Source: an uncultured Eubacteriales bacterium (GTDB taxonomy: Bacteria; Bacillota; Clostridia; Oscillospirales; CAG-272). Taken from it: DNA of 64,000 nucleotides. Where the stretch lies: positions 1 through 64,000 of the forward strand of contig CAKVOU010000006.1 in the NCBI GenBank assembly GCA_934796165.1, read 5' to 3'. Positions 33,918-44,300 of this stretch are shown here, piece after piece. Position 1 is the stretch's first letter; the number at the start of each line of letters is the position of its first letter. Both the position numbers and the translations under genes were made by a program. The notes beneath the pieces are model-generated. The model was not told the origin of the DNA. It did not search any database and saw only the letters and a list, made by a program, of their open reading frames with translations.

Positions 33918-35141
33918 ATGAGAAATTATCCGAAGCTGACGGTCACAGAAAAGGCGGAAAAGCTGCTCCGCGGCGGGCACGTCTGGGTATACGGCGATGA
34001 AATCACTGCCGCGGAAGGAACGCCGGAGGACGGCGCGCTCGCGGACGTGTTTTCCGAAAAAGGGAAATATCTCGGCACCGGCTTTTACAACAGTCATTCC
34101 AAGATCCGCGTACGGATTATTTCAAAGAATACCAACGACACCTTTGACGAAAAATTCTGGGAGCGCCGCCTGTCCTACGCGGTTGCGTACCGCAAGACCG
34201 TCATGGGCGACACGGATTTCCGGTGCTGCCGGCTGATTTTCGGTGAAGCGGACCAGTTTCCCGGGCTGACGGTCGATCGGTTTGAGAACATCCTCGTCGC
34301 CGAGGTGCTGTCACTCGGTATCGAAAAAATCAAGGGGATGCTCTTCCCCGCCCTTGTCCGTATCCTGCGCGAAATGGGAGAGGAGATCGACGGAATCTAC
34401 GAGCGCAACGATTCCCCCATCCGTAAATTGGAGGGCATGGAAACCGGGTGCGGCTTTTTCCCGCTTCCGGGACTGCCGGATCCGGAGAGCGGCGAGACAA
34501 CCATCACGGAAAACGGCATCCGCTATTTTGTGGACGTGGTAAACGGACAGAAAACGGGATTTTTCCTCGATCAGAAGTACAACCGCCGCGCCATCCGGCA
34601 GATCGCCCGGGGCAAGCGGGTGCTGGACTGCTTCACCCACACGGGTTCATTCGGGCTGAACGCCGCCGCGGCGGGCGCCCTGCACGTCACCTCGGTCGAT
34701 ATTTCCGCCGACGCGATCGCCATGGCAAAACGCAACGCCAAAGAAAACGGACTGGACGGGCACATGGATTTTATGGTCGCGGACGTATTTGACCTGCTCT
34801 CCGTCCTGCAAAAAGAAAAGAAATCCGACTACGACTTCATCATTCTCGACCCGCCCGCCTTCACCAAGAGCCGCGATACGCTCCGCAACGCGATCAAAGG
34901 ATACCGGGAGATCAATTATCTTGCCATGAAACTGCTCCCGCGCGGCGGGTATCTGGCGACCTGCTCCTGTTCCCACTTCATGACCGAGACCTATTTCAAA
35001 CAGATGCTGCACAACGCCGCCGAAGACGCGGGCGTGTCGCTCCGCCAGATCGAAGCGCGCCAGCAGGCACCGGATCACCCGATTCTCTGGAACGTGCCGG
35101 AGACGGACTACCTGAAATTCTATATTTTCCAGATCGTGTGA
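33918..35141 (+). CDS. RlmI-type class I SAM-dependent rRNA methyltransferase
   Basis: 407 residues. An N-terminal PUA domain (1-75; KAEKLLRGGHVWVYGDEI) is followed by a small middle domain and the Rossmann methyltransferase. Motif I reads VLDCFTHTGSFGLNAA, motif IV ILDPPAFTKS, and the Cys motif CSCSHFM is the likely methyl-transfer site of m5C enzymes. It matches RlmI, which methylates C1962 of 23S rRNA in Escherichia coli; the exact target here is inferred. The ATG at 33918 with GGAGG is chosen over a long frame extension into AT-rich DNA upstream. Confidence 0.95.
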   Translation: MRNYPKLTVTEKAEKLLRGGHVWVYGDEITAAEGTPEDGALADVFSEKGKYLGTGFYNSHSKIRVRIISKNTNDTFDEKFWERRLSYAVAYRKTVMGDTDFRCCRLIFGEADQFPGLTVDRFENILVAEVLSLGIEKIKGMLFPALVRILREMGEEIDGIYERNDSPIRKLEGMETGCGFFPLPGLPDPESGETTITENGIRYFVDVVNGQKTGFFLDQKYNRRAIRQIARGKRVLDCFTHTGSFGLNAAAAGALHVTSVDISADAIAMAKRNAKENGLDGHMDFMVADVFDLLSVLQKEKKSDYDFIILDPPAFTKSRDTLRNAIKGYREINYLAMKLLPRGGYLATCSCSHFMTETYFKQMLHNAAEDAGVSLRQIEARQQAPDHPILWNVPETDYLKFYIFQIV

Positions 35142-35240
35142 CAGGTCCCGGCACCGTCCCGCAACAGGAGCGACCGGGTTCCCGCCGCACCTGCCGTGTT
35201 TCTGTAAAAACGCCCTTGCAACTGAATAAGGATTATGAAA

Positions 35241-35270
35241 AAAAGGGGGACGCGCGTCCCCTTTTGTTTT
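35241..35270. terminator. Terminator of the methyltransferase gene
   Basis: The stem AAAAGGGGGACG/CGTCCCCTTTT is followed by a T-rich stretch on the plus strand, with an A run on the other side. Confidence 0.8.
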
Positions 35271-35293
35271 TATTCAAAAGTTTTTGAGGGATG

Positions 35294-35392
35294 AAAGGGG
35301 ACTTTTTTCAAAAAGTCCCCTTTCCGGGGTCCGGGGCGGAGCCCCGACTCTTCCCCCTCCGGGTTTCGGGGCAAAGCCCCGACTCTTCTCCC
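35294..35392. repeat. Stacked hairpins and 35-bp tandem repeat
   Basis: A perfect 14-bp inverted repeat (AAAGGGGACTTTTT and its complement, 35294-35323) stands next to two copies of a 35-bp unit whose core is the palindrome CGGGGC-N3-GCCCCG. It fills the gap between two converging genes. In my experience, similar CGGGGC/GCCCCG elements are common between genes in gut Clostridia genomes. Confidence 0.8.
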
Positions 35393-35402
35393 TCCGGATC
35401 GC

Positions 35403-36005
35403 TTATTTTTTCTTTGCCACTGCCGTCCAGATGCGGTAAACCGCGGGGGAGGCAACGAGGTTGACACCGAATTCCGCAAGGAAATTGACACCGGCGCAAA
35501 GAATCACAACGAAGTACACGACGCTGACGCCCGCACCGACATTCAGAATATACTCCTCAAGCGTTGAACGGAACAGGGTGATGGTGCCAAGCACGAAAAT
35601 ACCCGTATTGACAACCGGCGCGACCGCCGACGCGAGAACTACCGCGACCCAGCGGTTATGCTTTTCCAGCGCACGGAACACAAGTCCCGCGCAAAGTCCC
35701 GCGAGCGTCGCCTTGGCAAGGCAAAGCACGACCGTCAGAACAGGCTGCTTGGAAAACAGAAAATTCGTGAACACATCCGCACCGCTGACACCGCCGATGA
35801 CAGTAATCAGACCGAATACGGCGCCGAGGATTGCTCCGGCGGCAGGACCGAGCAGGACGCCCCCGACCGCGATCGGGATGAGCACGAGCGAGAACGATAC
35901 CGGACCGACATGAATGTTACTGCCGACCAATTGCAGAACGATGACGAGCGCAACAAGTATAGCCAATTGTACCATCCTGAGCGTCTTTTCATGGGTTCTT
36001 TGCAT
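35403..36005 (-). CDS. ECF transporter S component, probably for pantothenate
   Basis: 200 residues with six membrane segments and the small-residue-rich S-component pattern (SLVLIPIAVGGVLLGPAAGA, GAVFGLITVIGGVSGADVF). The ATG at 36005 has AAGGAG eight bases upstream. A GTG nine codons earlier would place that site inside the gene and is rejected. It lies 147 bases after coaX on the same strand, and PanT-type S components often stand beside pantothenate kinase, so pantothenate is the most likely substrate. The substrate is inferred from context only. The shared EcfA/EcfT module must be elsewhere. Confidence 0.85.
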   Translation of the reverse strand: MQRTHEKTLRMVQLAILVALVIVLQLVGSNIHVGPVSFSLVLIPIAVGGVLLGPAAGAILGAVFGLITVIGGVSGADVFTNFLFSKQPVLTVVLCLAKATLAGLCAGLVFRALEKHNRWVAVVLASAVAPVVNTGIFVLGTITLFRSTLEEYILNVGAGVSVVYFVVILCAGVNFLAEFGVNLVASPAVYRIWTAVAKKK

Positions 36006-36152
36006 AAAGAATACTCCTTCCGGGATTTTCACCCGGTGCTGCCGTCCGGAGGAACCGGTACAGCGCGTTAAATTTTGAAACGGGCATATGCCCGGATCAG
36101 GTAAAAATCAGCTCCGCGTGCCGGATGACAGCATCATGCGATCAGCATCGCG

Positions 36153-37118
36153 TCAGCGGAGGTTCCGGCGATACAGTACGCACAATCCCTCCAGCGTCAG
36201 ATCGGGACAAAGCGTCGCCGTGTGCGACAGATGGGGGACGATCAGGGGGGCAAGCCCGCCCGTCGCAATGAGATGTCCCCGGTCGGGGGAAATTCCCGTT
36301 TCCCGGGCAAGGCGGTCGATCATACCGTCCGCCGCCGCAGCGGAACCGAAGATCAACCCGGAGCGCATACTGTCGGCAGTGTTTTTGCCGAGCACCGGCG
36401 GCGTGTTTTCCAGGGCAACCTCGGGAAGCTGTGCCGCACTGTCCCGCATGGCGGAAAGCGACACGGCGACACCGGGGAGGATACAGCCGCCCACAAACGC
36501 GCGCGACGCGTCGATGACCGACAGCGTGGTCGCCGTTCCGAAGTCGAGAATGATGGCGGGAGCGCCGAACTTTTCAAGCACTGCCGCCGCGTTGGCGATC
36601 AGATCCGCGCCAACCTCGGCGGGAGAATCCGTGCGGATGGGGAATCCGGTGTGCAGCCCCTTTCCGACGATCATAGCGCTGATACCAAACACCAGCCTGA
36701 CGGCATCCGCGACGCGGTGGGTCATTCCCGGCACGACAGAAGATAGGATCGCGTCCGTCACTGCCTGCTTTCCGATGCCGTGCATCCGGAGAAGGCTGTC
36801 AAAGAGTACGGCGTATTCGTCCGCGCTCCGTGCCTCGGAGGTACAGACGCGCGAACGGAACAACAGATTTCCCGTGCTGTCCGCTACGCCGAACCGGACA
36901 CTGGAGTTTCCGATGTCTGCGGCAAATACGAGCATCTCCGACGAAAAAGCTGTTCCCCCGGCGGAATTTTCAGGATCTGCGGGACTTCCGGGATTGCCGG
37001 AATTTGCAGAATATCCGGGATTCCCCGCATTTACAGGGCTTCCGGGATTTGCGGGTCTTGCAAAGTTGCCGGAATCCGCAAAATTCGCGGAATATCCGGA
37101 ATGTTCGGGACTGTTCAT
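36153..37118 (-). CDS. Type III pantothenate kinase with repetitive N-terminal extension
   Basis: 321 residues. From Met62 on it is a normal CoaX of about 260 residues: phosphate motif DIGNSSVRFGV, GADLIANAAAV, GTATTLSVID and GGCILPGVAVS. It phosphorylates pantothenate in the first step of CoA synthesis. Residues 1-61 are a Ser/Gly/Asn/Pro-rich run (GNPGYSANSGNPGSP type). The start at 37118 is supported by a strong GGAAGGAGG site, while Met62 has a ribosome-like GGAG directly abutting it and so a poor site. CoaX needs its N-terminal Asp motif for catalysis, so such an extension is odd. Confidence 0.93.
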   Translation of the reverse strand: MNSPEHSGYSANFADSGNFARPANPGSPVNAGNPGYSANSGNPGSPADPENSAGGTAFSSEMLVFAADIGNSSVRFGVADSTGNLLFRSRVCTSEARSADEYAVLFDSLLRMHGIGKQAVTDAILSSVVPGMTHRVADAVRLVFGISAMIVGKGLHTGFPIRTDSPAEVGADLIANAAAVLEKFGAPAIILDFGTATTLSVIDASRAFVGGCILPGVAVSLSAMRDSAAQLPEVALENTPPVLGKNTADSMRSGLIFGSAAAADGMIDRLARETGISPDRGHLIATGGLAPLIVPHLSHTATLCPDLTLEGLCVLYRRNLR

Positions 37119-37304
37119 AAATAACTCCTCCTTCCGTTGACATGTGGAAAGATGTACCGGGACACGACTCATTTCCCGGCAATATACACCGCTCTCAATC
37201 GGCTTCCAAACCGACCACACCGTAAAGTACAGCCCGGCAGACGTTGACGCCGCCCGAACCGGGGACCGCATCGGCAGGCGGTTTCTTTTTCCGTGCCGCA
37301 GGTT

Positions 37305-37450
37305 GTGCCGCAATTTGAGACGCGGATCGTCCGTGGATCACCTTTCGCCGCTCGCGCCGCGGGTCGTGCCGCAATTTGAGACGCGGATCGTCCGTGGATC
37401 ACCTTTCGCCGCTCGCGCCGCGGGTCGTGCCGCAATTTGAGACGCAGGTT
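37305..37450. repeat. 61-bp direct tandem repeat
   Basis: Just over two near-perfect copies of a 61-bp unit start at 37305, 37366 and 37427 (beginning GTGCCGCAATTTGAGACG), with a partial third copy. The period is not a multiple of three, so it is not coding. The unit contains the palindromic-looking GGATCGTCCGTGGATC. The rest of the stretch 37119-37507 shows no gene. Confidence 0.9.
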
Positions 37451-37507
37451 GTGCCGCAGGTCACCTTCCGTCCGCGCGGTACACCGTGTTTTGCAGGACG
37501 GTCGGTG

Positions 37508-38680
37508 TCAGATCCGCGCGACGCCCGTTTCGTGTGCCGCCTTCACGACCGCAGCAGATACCACCTCGGCAACGCGTCGGTCGAGCGCCGCGGGAATGAT
37601 ATTTTCTTCGTTCAGTTTCCCGTCGGGAATCAGGGTCGCAAGCGCGAACGAGGTCGCAACCTTCATCTCTTCATTGATACGCGACGCGCGGCAGTCCAAA
37701 GCGCCGCGGAAAATCCCGGGGAACGCCAGCACGTTGTTGATCTGGTTGGGAAAATCCGAACGTCCCGTGCCGACAATGCGCGCGCCCGCTTCCTTTGCAA
37801 GATCGGGCATGATCTCGGGCGTGGGGTTCGCCATGGGGAACACAATTGCGTCCTTTGCCATGGAGCGCACCATCTCCTCCGTCACAATACCGGGGGCGGA
37901 CACGCCGACAAAAACATCCGCGCCGCGAAGCGCGTCGGCGAGAGTTCCCGTCAGATGGGACGGATTGGTGAGGGCGGCGATCTCCTCCTGCGCCACATTG
38001 TTGCGCTCGTCGCCTGTGGTCACAATGCCGAAGCGGTCACACATGGTAATGTCAAAAAAGCCCATGTGCAGAAGGTGCCGCGCGATGGAGATGCCTGCCG
38101 CGCCTGCGCCGCTGATGACCACGCGGACGGAATCCATTTTCTTTCCGACCACCTTGAGGGCATTGATGAGCGCGGCGGCGACCACAATCGCCGTGCCGTG
38201 CTGGTCGTCGTGGAACACGGGAATGTCGCAGACCTCGGTCAGCTTTCTTTCGATTTCAAAGCAGCGCGGTGCGGAAATGTCTTCGAGGTTAATACCGCCG
38301 AAGGAACCGGCAATGAGCGACACGGTGCGGACAATCTCATCCGGATCCTTGGATCGGATGCAGATGGGGAACGCATCCACGTCGGCAAAGCGCTTGAACA
38401 GCGCGCACTTGCCCTCCATGACGGGCATCCCCGCCTCGGGACCGATGTCTCCAAGCCCCAGAACTGCGGTTCCGTCGGTCACGACGGCAACCAGGTTGGA
38501 GCGTCTTGTCAGTTCATAGGACTTTTCGGGGTGCTTCTGAATTTCCAGGCAGGGCTCGGCAACGCCGGGCGTATACGCGAGCGACAGGTCCTCGCGGGTG
38601 TTGATGGGGCAACGGGTCACGACCTCGATCTTGCCCTTCCATTCATAATGCTTCTTTAAGGATTCTTCTCGGATATTCAT
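37508..38680 (-). CDS. Malic enzyme (oxaloacetate-decarboxylating malate dehydrogenase)
   Basis: 390 residues, the short bacterial malic enzyme. The N-terminal part has YTPGVAEPCLEI. The catalytic region has EDISAPRCFEIERKL and VFHDDQHGTAIV. The dinucleotide fold has VVISGAGAAGISIA. It converts malate to pyruvate and CO2. The ATG at 38680 has a GAGG site; a frame start 16 codons earlier has none. The fumarase gene is next upstream on the same strand (87 bases), so both may work in fumarate-malate-pyruvate interconversion. Confidence 0.95.
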   Translation of the reverse strand: MNIREESLKKHYEWKGKIEVVTRCPINTREDLSLAYTPGVAEPCLEIQKHPEKSYELTRRSNLVAVVTDGTAVLGLGDIGPEAGMPVMEGKCALFKRFADVDAFPICIRSKDPDEIVRTVSLIAGSFGGINLEDISAPRCFEIERKLTEVCDIPVFHDDQHGTAIVVAAALINALKVVGKKMDSVRVVISGAGAAGISIARHLLHMGFFDITMCDRFGIVTTGDERNNVAQEEIAALTNPSHLTGTLADALRGADVFVGVSAPGIVTEEMVRSMAKDAIVFPMANPTPEIMPDLAKEAGARIVGTGRSDFPNQINNVLAFPGIFRGALDCRASRINEEMKVATSFALATLIPDGKLNEENIIPAALDRRVAEVVSAAVVKAAHETGVARI

Positions 38681-38767
38681 GATTTCATTCCTCGGTTGAT
38701 GGATTTCGGGAAACGCGGGCGGATTCAAATAAACTGTCTGACGAATCGGATTTCTGAGGCACGGCGG

Positions 38768-40138
38768 TCAGACCATTTCCTCTGGGCGGAATACCTCGTC
38801 AAACCGCTCGGAGGAAAGGAAACCGAGCTTCACGCAGGCTTCCTTCAGGGTGATTCCCTCCTTGTGCGCGGTCTTTGCGACCTTAGCGGCGTTCTCATAG
38901 CCGATGTACGGGTTCAGCGCGGTGACGAGCATCAGGGAACGGTGGAGGTTTTCCGCCATTTTTTCGCGGTTGGCAACGATTCCGGACACGCAGTGTTCCC
39001 TGAAGGAGCGCAGCCCGTCGGACAAAAGCCGCACCGACTGCAGATAATTGTATGCGATCACAGGCAGGAAGACATTAAGCTCGAAATTGCCCTGCGACGC
39101 GGCAAGTCCCACCGCCGTATCGTTTGCCATGACCTGCACCGACAGCATGGTAACCGCCTCGCACTGGGTCGGGTTGACCTTGCCCGGCATGATGGACGAA
39201 CCGGGTTCGTTTTCGGGAATACGGATCTCCCCAAGTCCGCAACGAGGACCGCTCGCAAGCCACCGCACGTCATTTGCAATCTTGAACAGATCCGCGGCAA
39301 GCGCCTTCATGGCGCCGTGCGAAAAGACCAGCTCGCCGCGCGAAGTCAGCGCGTGGAATTTGTTTTCCGCCGTGGAGAACGGCTTGCCCGTCAGGTCGGA
39401 AATCTTCTTCGCCACAAGCACGTCAAAACCCGCCGGCGCATTAAGCCCCGTGCCGACCGCCGTTCCGCCGAGCGCCAGCTCGCACAGATCGACCGTCGCG
39501 TCAAGAATCAGGGTCTTGTCGCGTTCAAGACTTGCCCGCCAACCGGAGATTTCCTGCGAAAATGCAATCGGAACGGCGTCCTGCAGGTGCGTCCGCCCGC
39601 TCTTGACAATCCCGCGGTTCTCTTCCTCCAGCCGCTTCATTTCGGCAATCATGCGGTCAAGCTCGGGGAGCAGGTCGCCCGTCACGCCGAGCACCGCCGC
39701 GATGTGCATGGCAGTGGGGAAGGTATCGTTGGAGGACTGGGACATATTCACGTCGTCGTTCGGGTGAAGCAGTCTGCCGCCTGCCAGCTCGTTTCCGTAA
39801 TTTGCGATGACCTCGTTGACGTTCATGTTGGACTGGGTGCCGCTTCCCGTCTGGAAAACGACAAGCGGGAACTGGTCGTCAAGGTCGCCGCGCAGGATCG
39901 CGTCGCACGCGGAGGAGATCGCGTCCAGCTTTTCCTCGGTCATTTTCTCCGGACGAAGCTCGCGGTTGGCAAGCGCCGCCGCTTTTTTGAGGATTGCAAA
40001 CGCGCGGATGATCTCACGCGGCATAAGCACGTCACCGATGCGGAAATTCTCAAAGCTGCGCTCGGTCTGCGCGCCCCAGTATTTATCTGCGGGGACCTTC
40101 ACTTCCCCCATGGAATCGTGTTCGATGCGGTATTCCAT
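38768..40138 (-). CDS. Class II fumarate hydratase
   Basis: 456 residues, the usual length of iron-independent fumarases. The signature GSSIMPGKVNP is intact, as are TGSGTQSNMNVNEVIANY and KSGRTHLQDAVPI. It catalyses reversible hydration of fumarate to malate. AAGGAG lies before the ATG. It is followed by malic enzyme and preceded by the PHP-domain gene, all on the minus strand. Aspartase belongs to the same superfamily, but the sequence blocks fit fumarase better. Confidence 0.95.
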   Translation of the reverse strand: MEYRIEHDSMGEVKVPADKYWGAQTERSFENFRIGDVLMPREIIRAFAILKKAAALANRELRPEKMTEEKLDAISSACDAILRGDLDDQFPLVVFQTGSGTQSNMNVNEVIANYGNELAGGRLLHPNDDVNMSQSSNDTFPTAMHIAAVLGVTGDLLPELDRMIAEMKRLEEENRGIVKSGRTHLQDAVPIAFSQEISGWRASLERDKTLILDATVDLCELALGGTAVGTGLNAPAGFDVLVAKKISDLTGKPFSTAENKFHALTSRGELVFSHGAMKALAADLFKIANDVRWLASGPRCGLGEIRIPENEPGSSIMPGKVNPTQCEAVTMLSVQVMANDTAVGLAASQGNFELNVFLPVIAYNYLQSVRLLSDGLRSFREHCVSGIVANREKMAENLHRSLMLVTALNPYIGYENAAKVAKTAHKEGITLKEACVKLGFLSSERFDEVFRPEEMV

Positions 40139-40218
40139 ACTTTTTTCTGTCTCCTTTTCGGGTCTGTCCCAAGACCGGACGGCGGGCGGCGGTCAGCCGC
40201 TCACAGCCCGGCGTTATT

Positions 40219-41103
40219 TCAATCAAGCTTCAGGCAGTTCGTCCACGCGCGCCTGCCCATGCGGTCGGTCACCTCGGCGCGGACGTAAAATTCTCCCTCA
40301 TCGTATGCGGGCTTGTACACAAAGCGCGTACCGCCGTCCGCCGTTTGCTTTCTCCCCTGCCACCAAACGATATTGGAGCAGAACACCACTTCGTCGGCGG
40401 GCGTGGTGTCGAGAATGATCTCGTCGCCCTCACGCGCGAGTGTTGCAATGGGTCCCTCGGTGGCAAGCGTTCTTCCGGCGCGGATCGCCTCGCAGATCGC
40501 ACGGGAATTCAGCTCGTCCGCCTGCACATACGTCGCGCCGACCAGACAGTCTCCCGTGTAGTAATGGGTATCGTCCGACGCAAGCAGCGGGAGAAAGATT
40601 CCCTCGCAGGCGTACAGATCAATCAGGAGCGAGGAATCGGGGCGGTTCGACATCCCGATGGCGGAGACCGAGTTCCAGACCTCGGTGGCAATCACGCCGG
40701 CATCCACCGCCATTTTGACCTGCGACGGGCGGTTGAGCGACCATGCGGGATGCGCGAGGATGGGGTAGCCGCCCTTCTCTTTGATGCTTCGGATAATCGT
40801 TTGTGCATCGGCACCGCGCTCACAGTCCGCGGGGGCGCTCATGCCAATCCCAAGGATGTGAAACACACCGGCTCTGCCGTCTCTTGTCCCCGTGTCGTAT
40901 TCCGCGCCGCCCATGAGATAAATTCCCCCGAAATCAGGGACATCCTCCGTCCACGCCCAGTGGTCGGTAATTGCCAGCGCGTCGTATCCCGCGTCGCGGT
41001 AAATGCGAGCCGCCTCCTCGGGGCTGACGTGCCCGTCCGAGCGCGTCGTGTGGGTGTGCAGGTTGACCTTGTACCAATGTTTTCCGTTCCGATCCGTTAT
41101 CAT
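40219..41103 (-). CDS. PHP-domain metal-dependent phosphoesterase
   Basis: 294 residues. The PHP fold is clear: HTHTTRSDG (metal His pair, about 16-24), ALAITDHWAW, ILAHPAW and SDDTHYY. About 80 C-terminal residues form a beta domain with aromatic content. Family members hydrolyse phosphate esters such as nucleotide or histidinol phosphates; the substrate here is unknown. It has its own promoter and probably stands alone. Confidence 0.88.
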   Translation of the reverse strand: MITDRNGKHWYKVNLHTHTTRSDGHVSPEEAARIYRDAGYDALAITDHWAWTEDVPDFGGIYLMGGAEYDTGTRDGRAGVFHILGIGMSAPADCERGADAQTIIRSIKEKGGYPILAHPAWSLNRPSQVKMAVDAGVIATEVWNSVSAIGMSNRPDSSLLIDLYACEGIFLPLLASDDTHYYTGDCLVGATYVQADELNSRAICEAIRAGRTLATEGPIATLAREGDEIILDTTPADEVVFCSNIVWWQGRKQTADGGTRFVYKPAYDEGEFYVRAEVTDRMGRRAWTNCLKLD

Positions 41104-41158
41104 GCTGATTCCTTCCGGTTGCCCCCGCTTGACTGTGGGGACATTTCAAACAACTTTT

Positions 41159-41187
41159 ATTGTAACACAGAATCCGCCGTCTTGCAA
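41159..41187 (-). promoter_or_regulatory. Sigma-A-type promoter of the PHP-domain gene
   Basis: TTGCAA (41182-41187), a 17-base spacer and TACAAT (41159-41164) on the minus strand, about 55 bases before the start codon. Confidence 0.65.
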
Positions 41188-41303
41188 GAGGGGGCGGGCG
41201 GAAAACGGAACGAAAGAATCCTCTGACAAAAGAAATAAAAAGCGGAGACACCACCCGGCGATGACGGAACAAAAAATAGCGAAAACCAGAACATCGGCAA
41301 AAG

Positions 41304-41327
41304 AAAGCCGCCCCGAAGGGCGGCTTT
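41304..41327 (-). terminator. Terminator of the leucine-rich-repeat lipoprotein gene
   Basis: A 10-bp stem (AAAGCCGCCC/GGGCGGCTTT) with a CGAA loop and a T-rich stretch on the minus strand, 24 bases after the stop codon. Confidence 0.85.
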
Positions 41328-41351
41328 GAAATTTGAAGTTGCTTGGGAAAA

Positions 41352-44300
41352 TTACTTTTTGATGTCCCCGTCGGTGCAGTGGATGGTGTAGGAGCCGGTA
41401 ACGGAATTCCAGTAGAATTCTTTTAGAATTGCGTTCCACTGTGCTTTCGTACCTTTGAAGGTGATGCTGGTAAGGCTCTTGCAATCGCGGAACGCAGAAC
41501 CGCCAATGCTCGTCACGCTGTCCGGAATCGTGATACTGGTAAGGCTCGTGCAACCGCGGAACGCAGAATTGCCAATGCTCGTCACGCTGTCCGGAAGCGT
41601 GATGCTTGTAAGGTTCGTGCAATCGGAGAACGCACCTTCGCCAATGCTCGTCACACTGTCCGGAATCGTGATGCTTGTAAGGTCCGTGCAACCGGAGAAC
41701 GCATAATCGCCAATGCTCGTCACGCTTCCGTCGTTCGGAATCACGCTGTTTTTACGCCCGGCAATCAATGTTTTGCTCGCAGTTTCAATCAAACAATTCC
41801 CCGCAGAATGGTATACAGGGTTCCCATCAGTTACCGTAATTGTTGTAAGGCTCGTGCAACCAGCGAACGCAGATTTGTCAATGCTCGTCACGCCATTCCC
41901 AATCGTGATGCTTATAAGGTTCTCGCAACCCCCGAACGTCCAATAACCAATGCTTGTCACGCCATTTCCGATCGTGATGCTTGTAAGGCTCGAGCAATCG
42001 GAAAACGCCTCATTGCCGATGCTCGTTACACTGTCCGGGATGATGATGTGTTTGAGGCAGATACAGCCTAAGAACGCAGAGTCCCCTATCTCCGTCACGC
42101 CGTTTCCGATTGTCAGGCTCAAAAGGTAGGTGCAATCGCGGAACGCTTCCGCTCCGATGTCCGTCACGCTGTCGGGGATGATGACGTCATCAAGGCTCTC
42201 GCACCCCCGGAACGCGCTGCTGCCAATGCTTGTCACACTGTCCGGGATCGTAACACGCGCAAGACTCGTGCAACTTCTGAACAAATCAAAATCAATGCGC
42301 GTCAGGCTGTCCGGGATTGTGACACATTCAATGCTCGTACAGCCGGCAAATGCAGCGCCGCCAATGCTTGTCACGCTGTTTCCGAGCGTGAGCTCCGCAA
42401 GGCTCGTGCAGCACAGGAATGCTTCCGTTCCAATGCTCGTCACGCTGTCCGGGATCGTGATACTCTCAAGACCCGTACAATAGTAGAACGCATACCATCC
42501 GATGCTCGTCACGCTGTCCGGAATGGTAACAGATGTCAGGTTCCAGCAGCGAAAAAACGCACAGTCGGCGATACAGGAGCCGCCGGTAATGACGACCGTC
42601 TTCAACTGATCCGGAACAAAATTGACCTGCCCCGAATACGAATCTGCGCCGAAAATGTAGCCGAAATGCGTGTTCCCGTCCGTTGTCTCACCGAAAATGT
42701 CATCGATGCGCGTGTTCGTTCCGCAGTCCTTTGTCTCCCCGACAAAAGGAATTGTGATGCTCTCAAGGCACGTGCAGCCCGAGAACGCGGAAAAGCCGAT
42801 ACTCGTCACGCTGTCCGGAATCGTAATACTTGTAAGGCCAGTGCAGCCGGCAAAAGCATACTTTCCGACGCTCGTCACGCTGTCCGGGATTGTGATGCCA
42901 GTAAGGTATCCGTAAGAGCTGAACGCATAATCACCGATGACCGTCACACCGTCCGGAATCACAGGTTCCGTGACAAGTTCTCCGTTCAGGTACAGCCCGG
43001 CAGAATTGCACAGAGGATTGGATTTCTCGTTCTCAAACCGGATTTCACACCATCCGGCAAGGTCCGTAACAGAAACACTTTTCAGGCTGTCGCAATAGGA
43101 AAATGCGTCTTCCCCTATATACGTCACACTGCCCGGAATCGTGATGCTTTCCAGTTTCCCGCAATTGACGAACGCAGCCTCTCCGATGCTCGTCACACCG
43201 TCCGGGATTGTGATGCTTGTAATGTTCTTACAGCTGGCGAACGTATAATCGCCAATGTACCTCACTCCGTCCGGGATCGTAATGCATGTAAGACCCTCGC
43301 AACTGCCAAATGCACCACCGCCAATGCTCGTTACGCTGTCCGGAATCGTGATATCTGTAAGCTTCGTGCAATCTGTAAACGCATATTCACCGATGCACGT
43401 CACGCTGTCCGGGATTTTGATACTTGTCAGCCCGGTACATCCGGCGAAAGCCGCTTCGCCGATGACCGTCACGCTTCCGTCATCGGGAATCACACTGCTG
43501 CCGCATCCCGCGATCAGCGTTTTGCTTGCGGTTTCGATCAGGCAATTCCCCGCGGAATGATACACCGGATTCCCGGCAGATACCGTAATATCCGTCAGTG
43601 CCTTGCAATTGGCGAACGCCCATTCGCCGATATACGTCACGCTGTCCGGGATCGTAATACCCGTCATTTTACCGGAATAGGCAAATGCATATTCCGCAAT
43701 CGTTTTCGTTCCCTCCTTTACGGTGTACGAACCGGACATATCATTCGGAGAAATGATCAGATGTTTTCCGATATAGAGCACACCCTGCTCCCAGTTATCC
43801 GGATTATTATAATACCCGGTACCCGCAAACGCACCGTATCCGATACCGGACACGTTGTCGGGAATGATGATGTCCGTCAGGTTTTTGCAGCCATAGAATG
43901 CGTGTCTGCCGATATGCGTCACGTTGTTTCCGATCATCACGCTTGCAAGGTCCGAACAGTGAACGAACGCTTCGTCGCCGATGATCTTCACGCTGCCCGG
44001 GATCGAAACGCTGACAAGCCCCTTGCAGTCACCGAACGCAGACCACGCAATCAGTCTTGTTCCCGGCTTCACGGTATAGGACTTGCATCCGGTCAGTTCT
44101 GCCCTGATCAGGCAGGTTCCGATATAGAGTACCCCGTCTTCCCAGTTGTCCTCATTGTTATAGAGTGCCGTATTCAGGAATACCGCTCCCCCGATGTCCT
44201 GGACGCTGTCGGGAATCGAGATATTCGCAAGGCTCTTACAATCGGAGAACGCGCGGCTGTCAATACTCGTCACGCTGTCGGGAATTGTGACGCTGGTAAG

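Noticed and set aside
37305..37450. CRISPR array
   Set aside because: The copies are contiguous, with no spacers.
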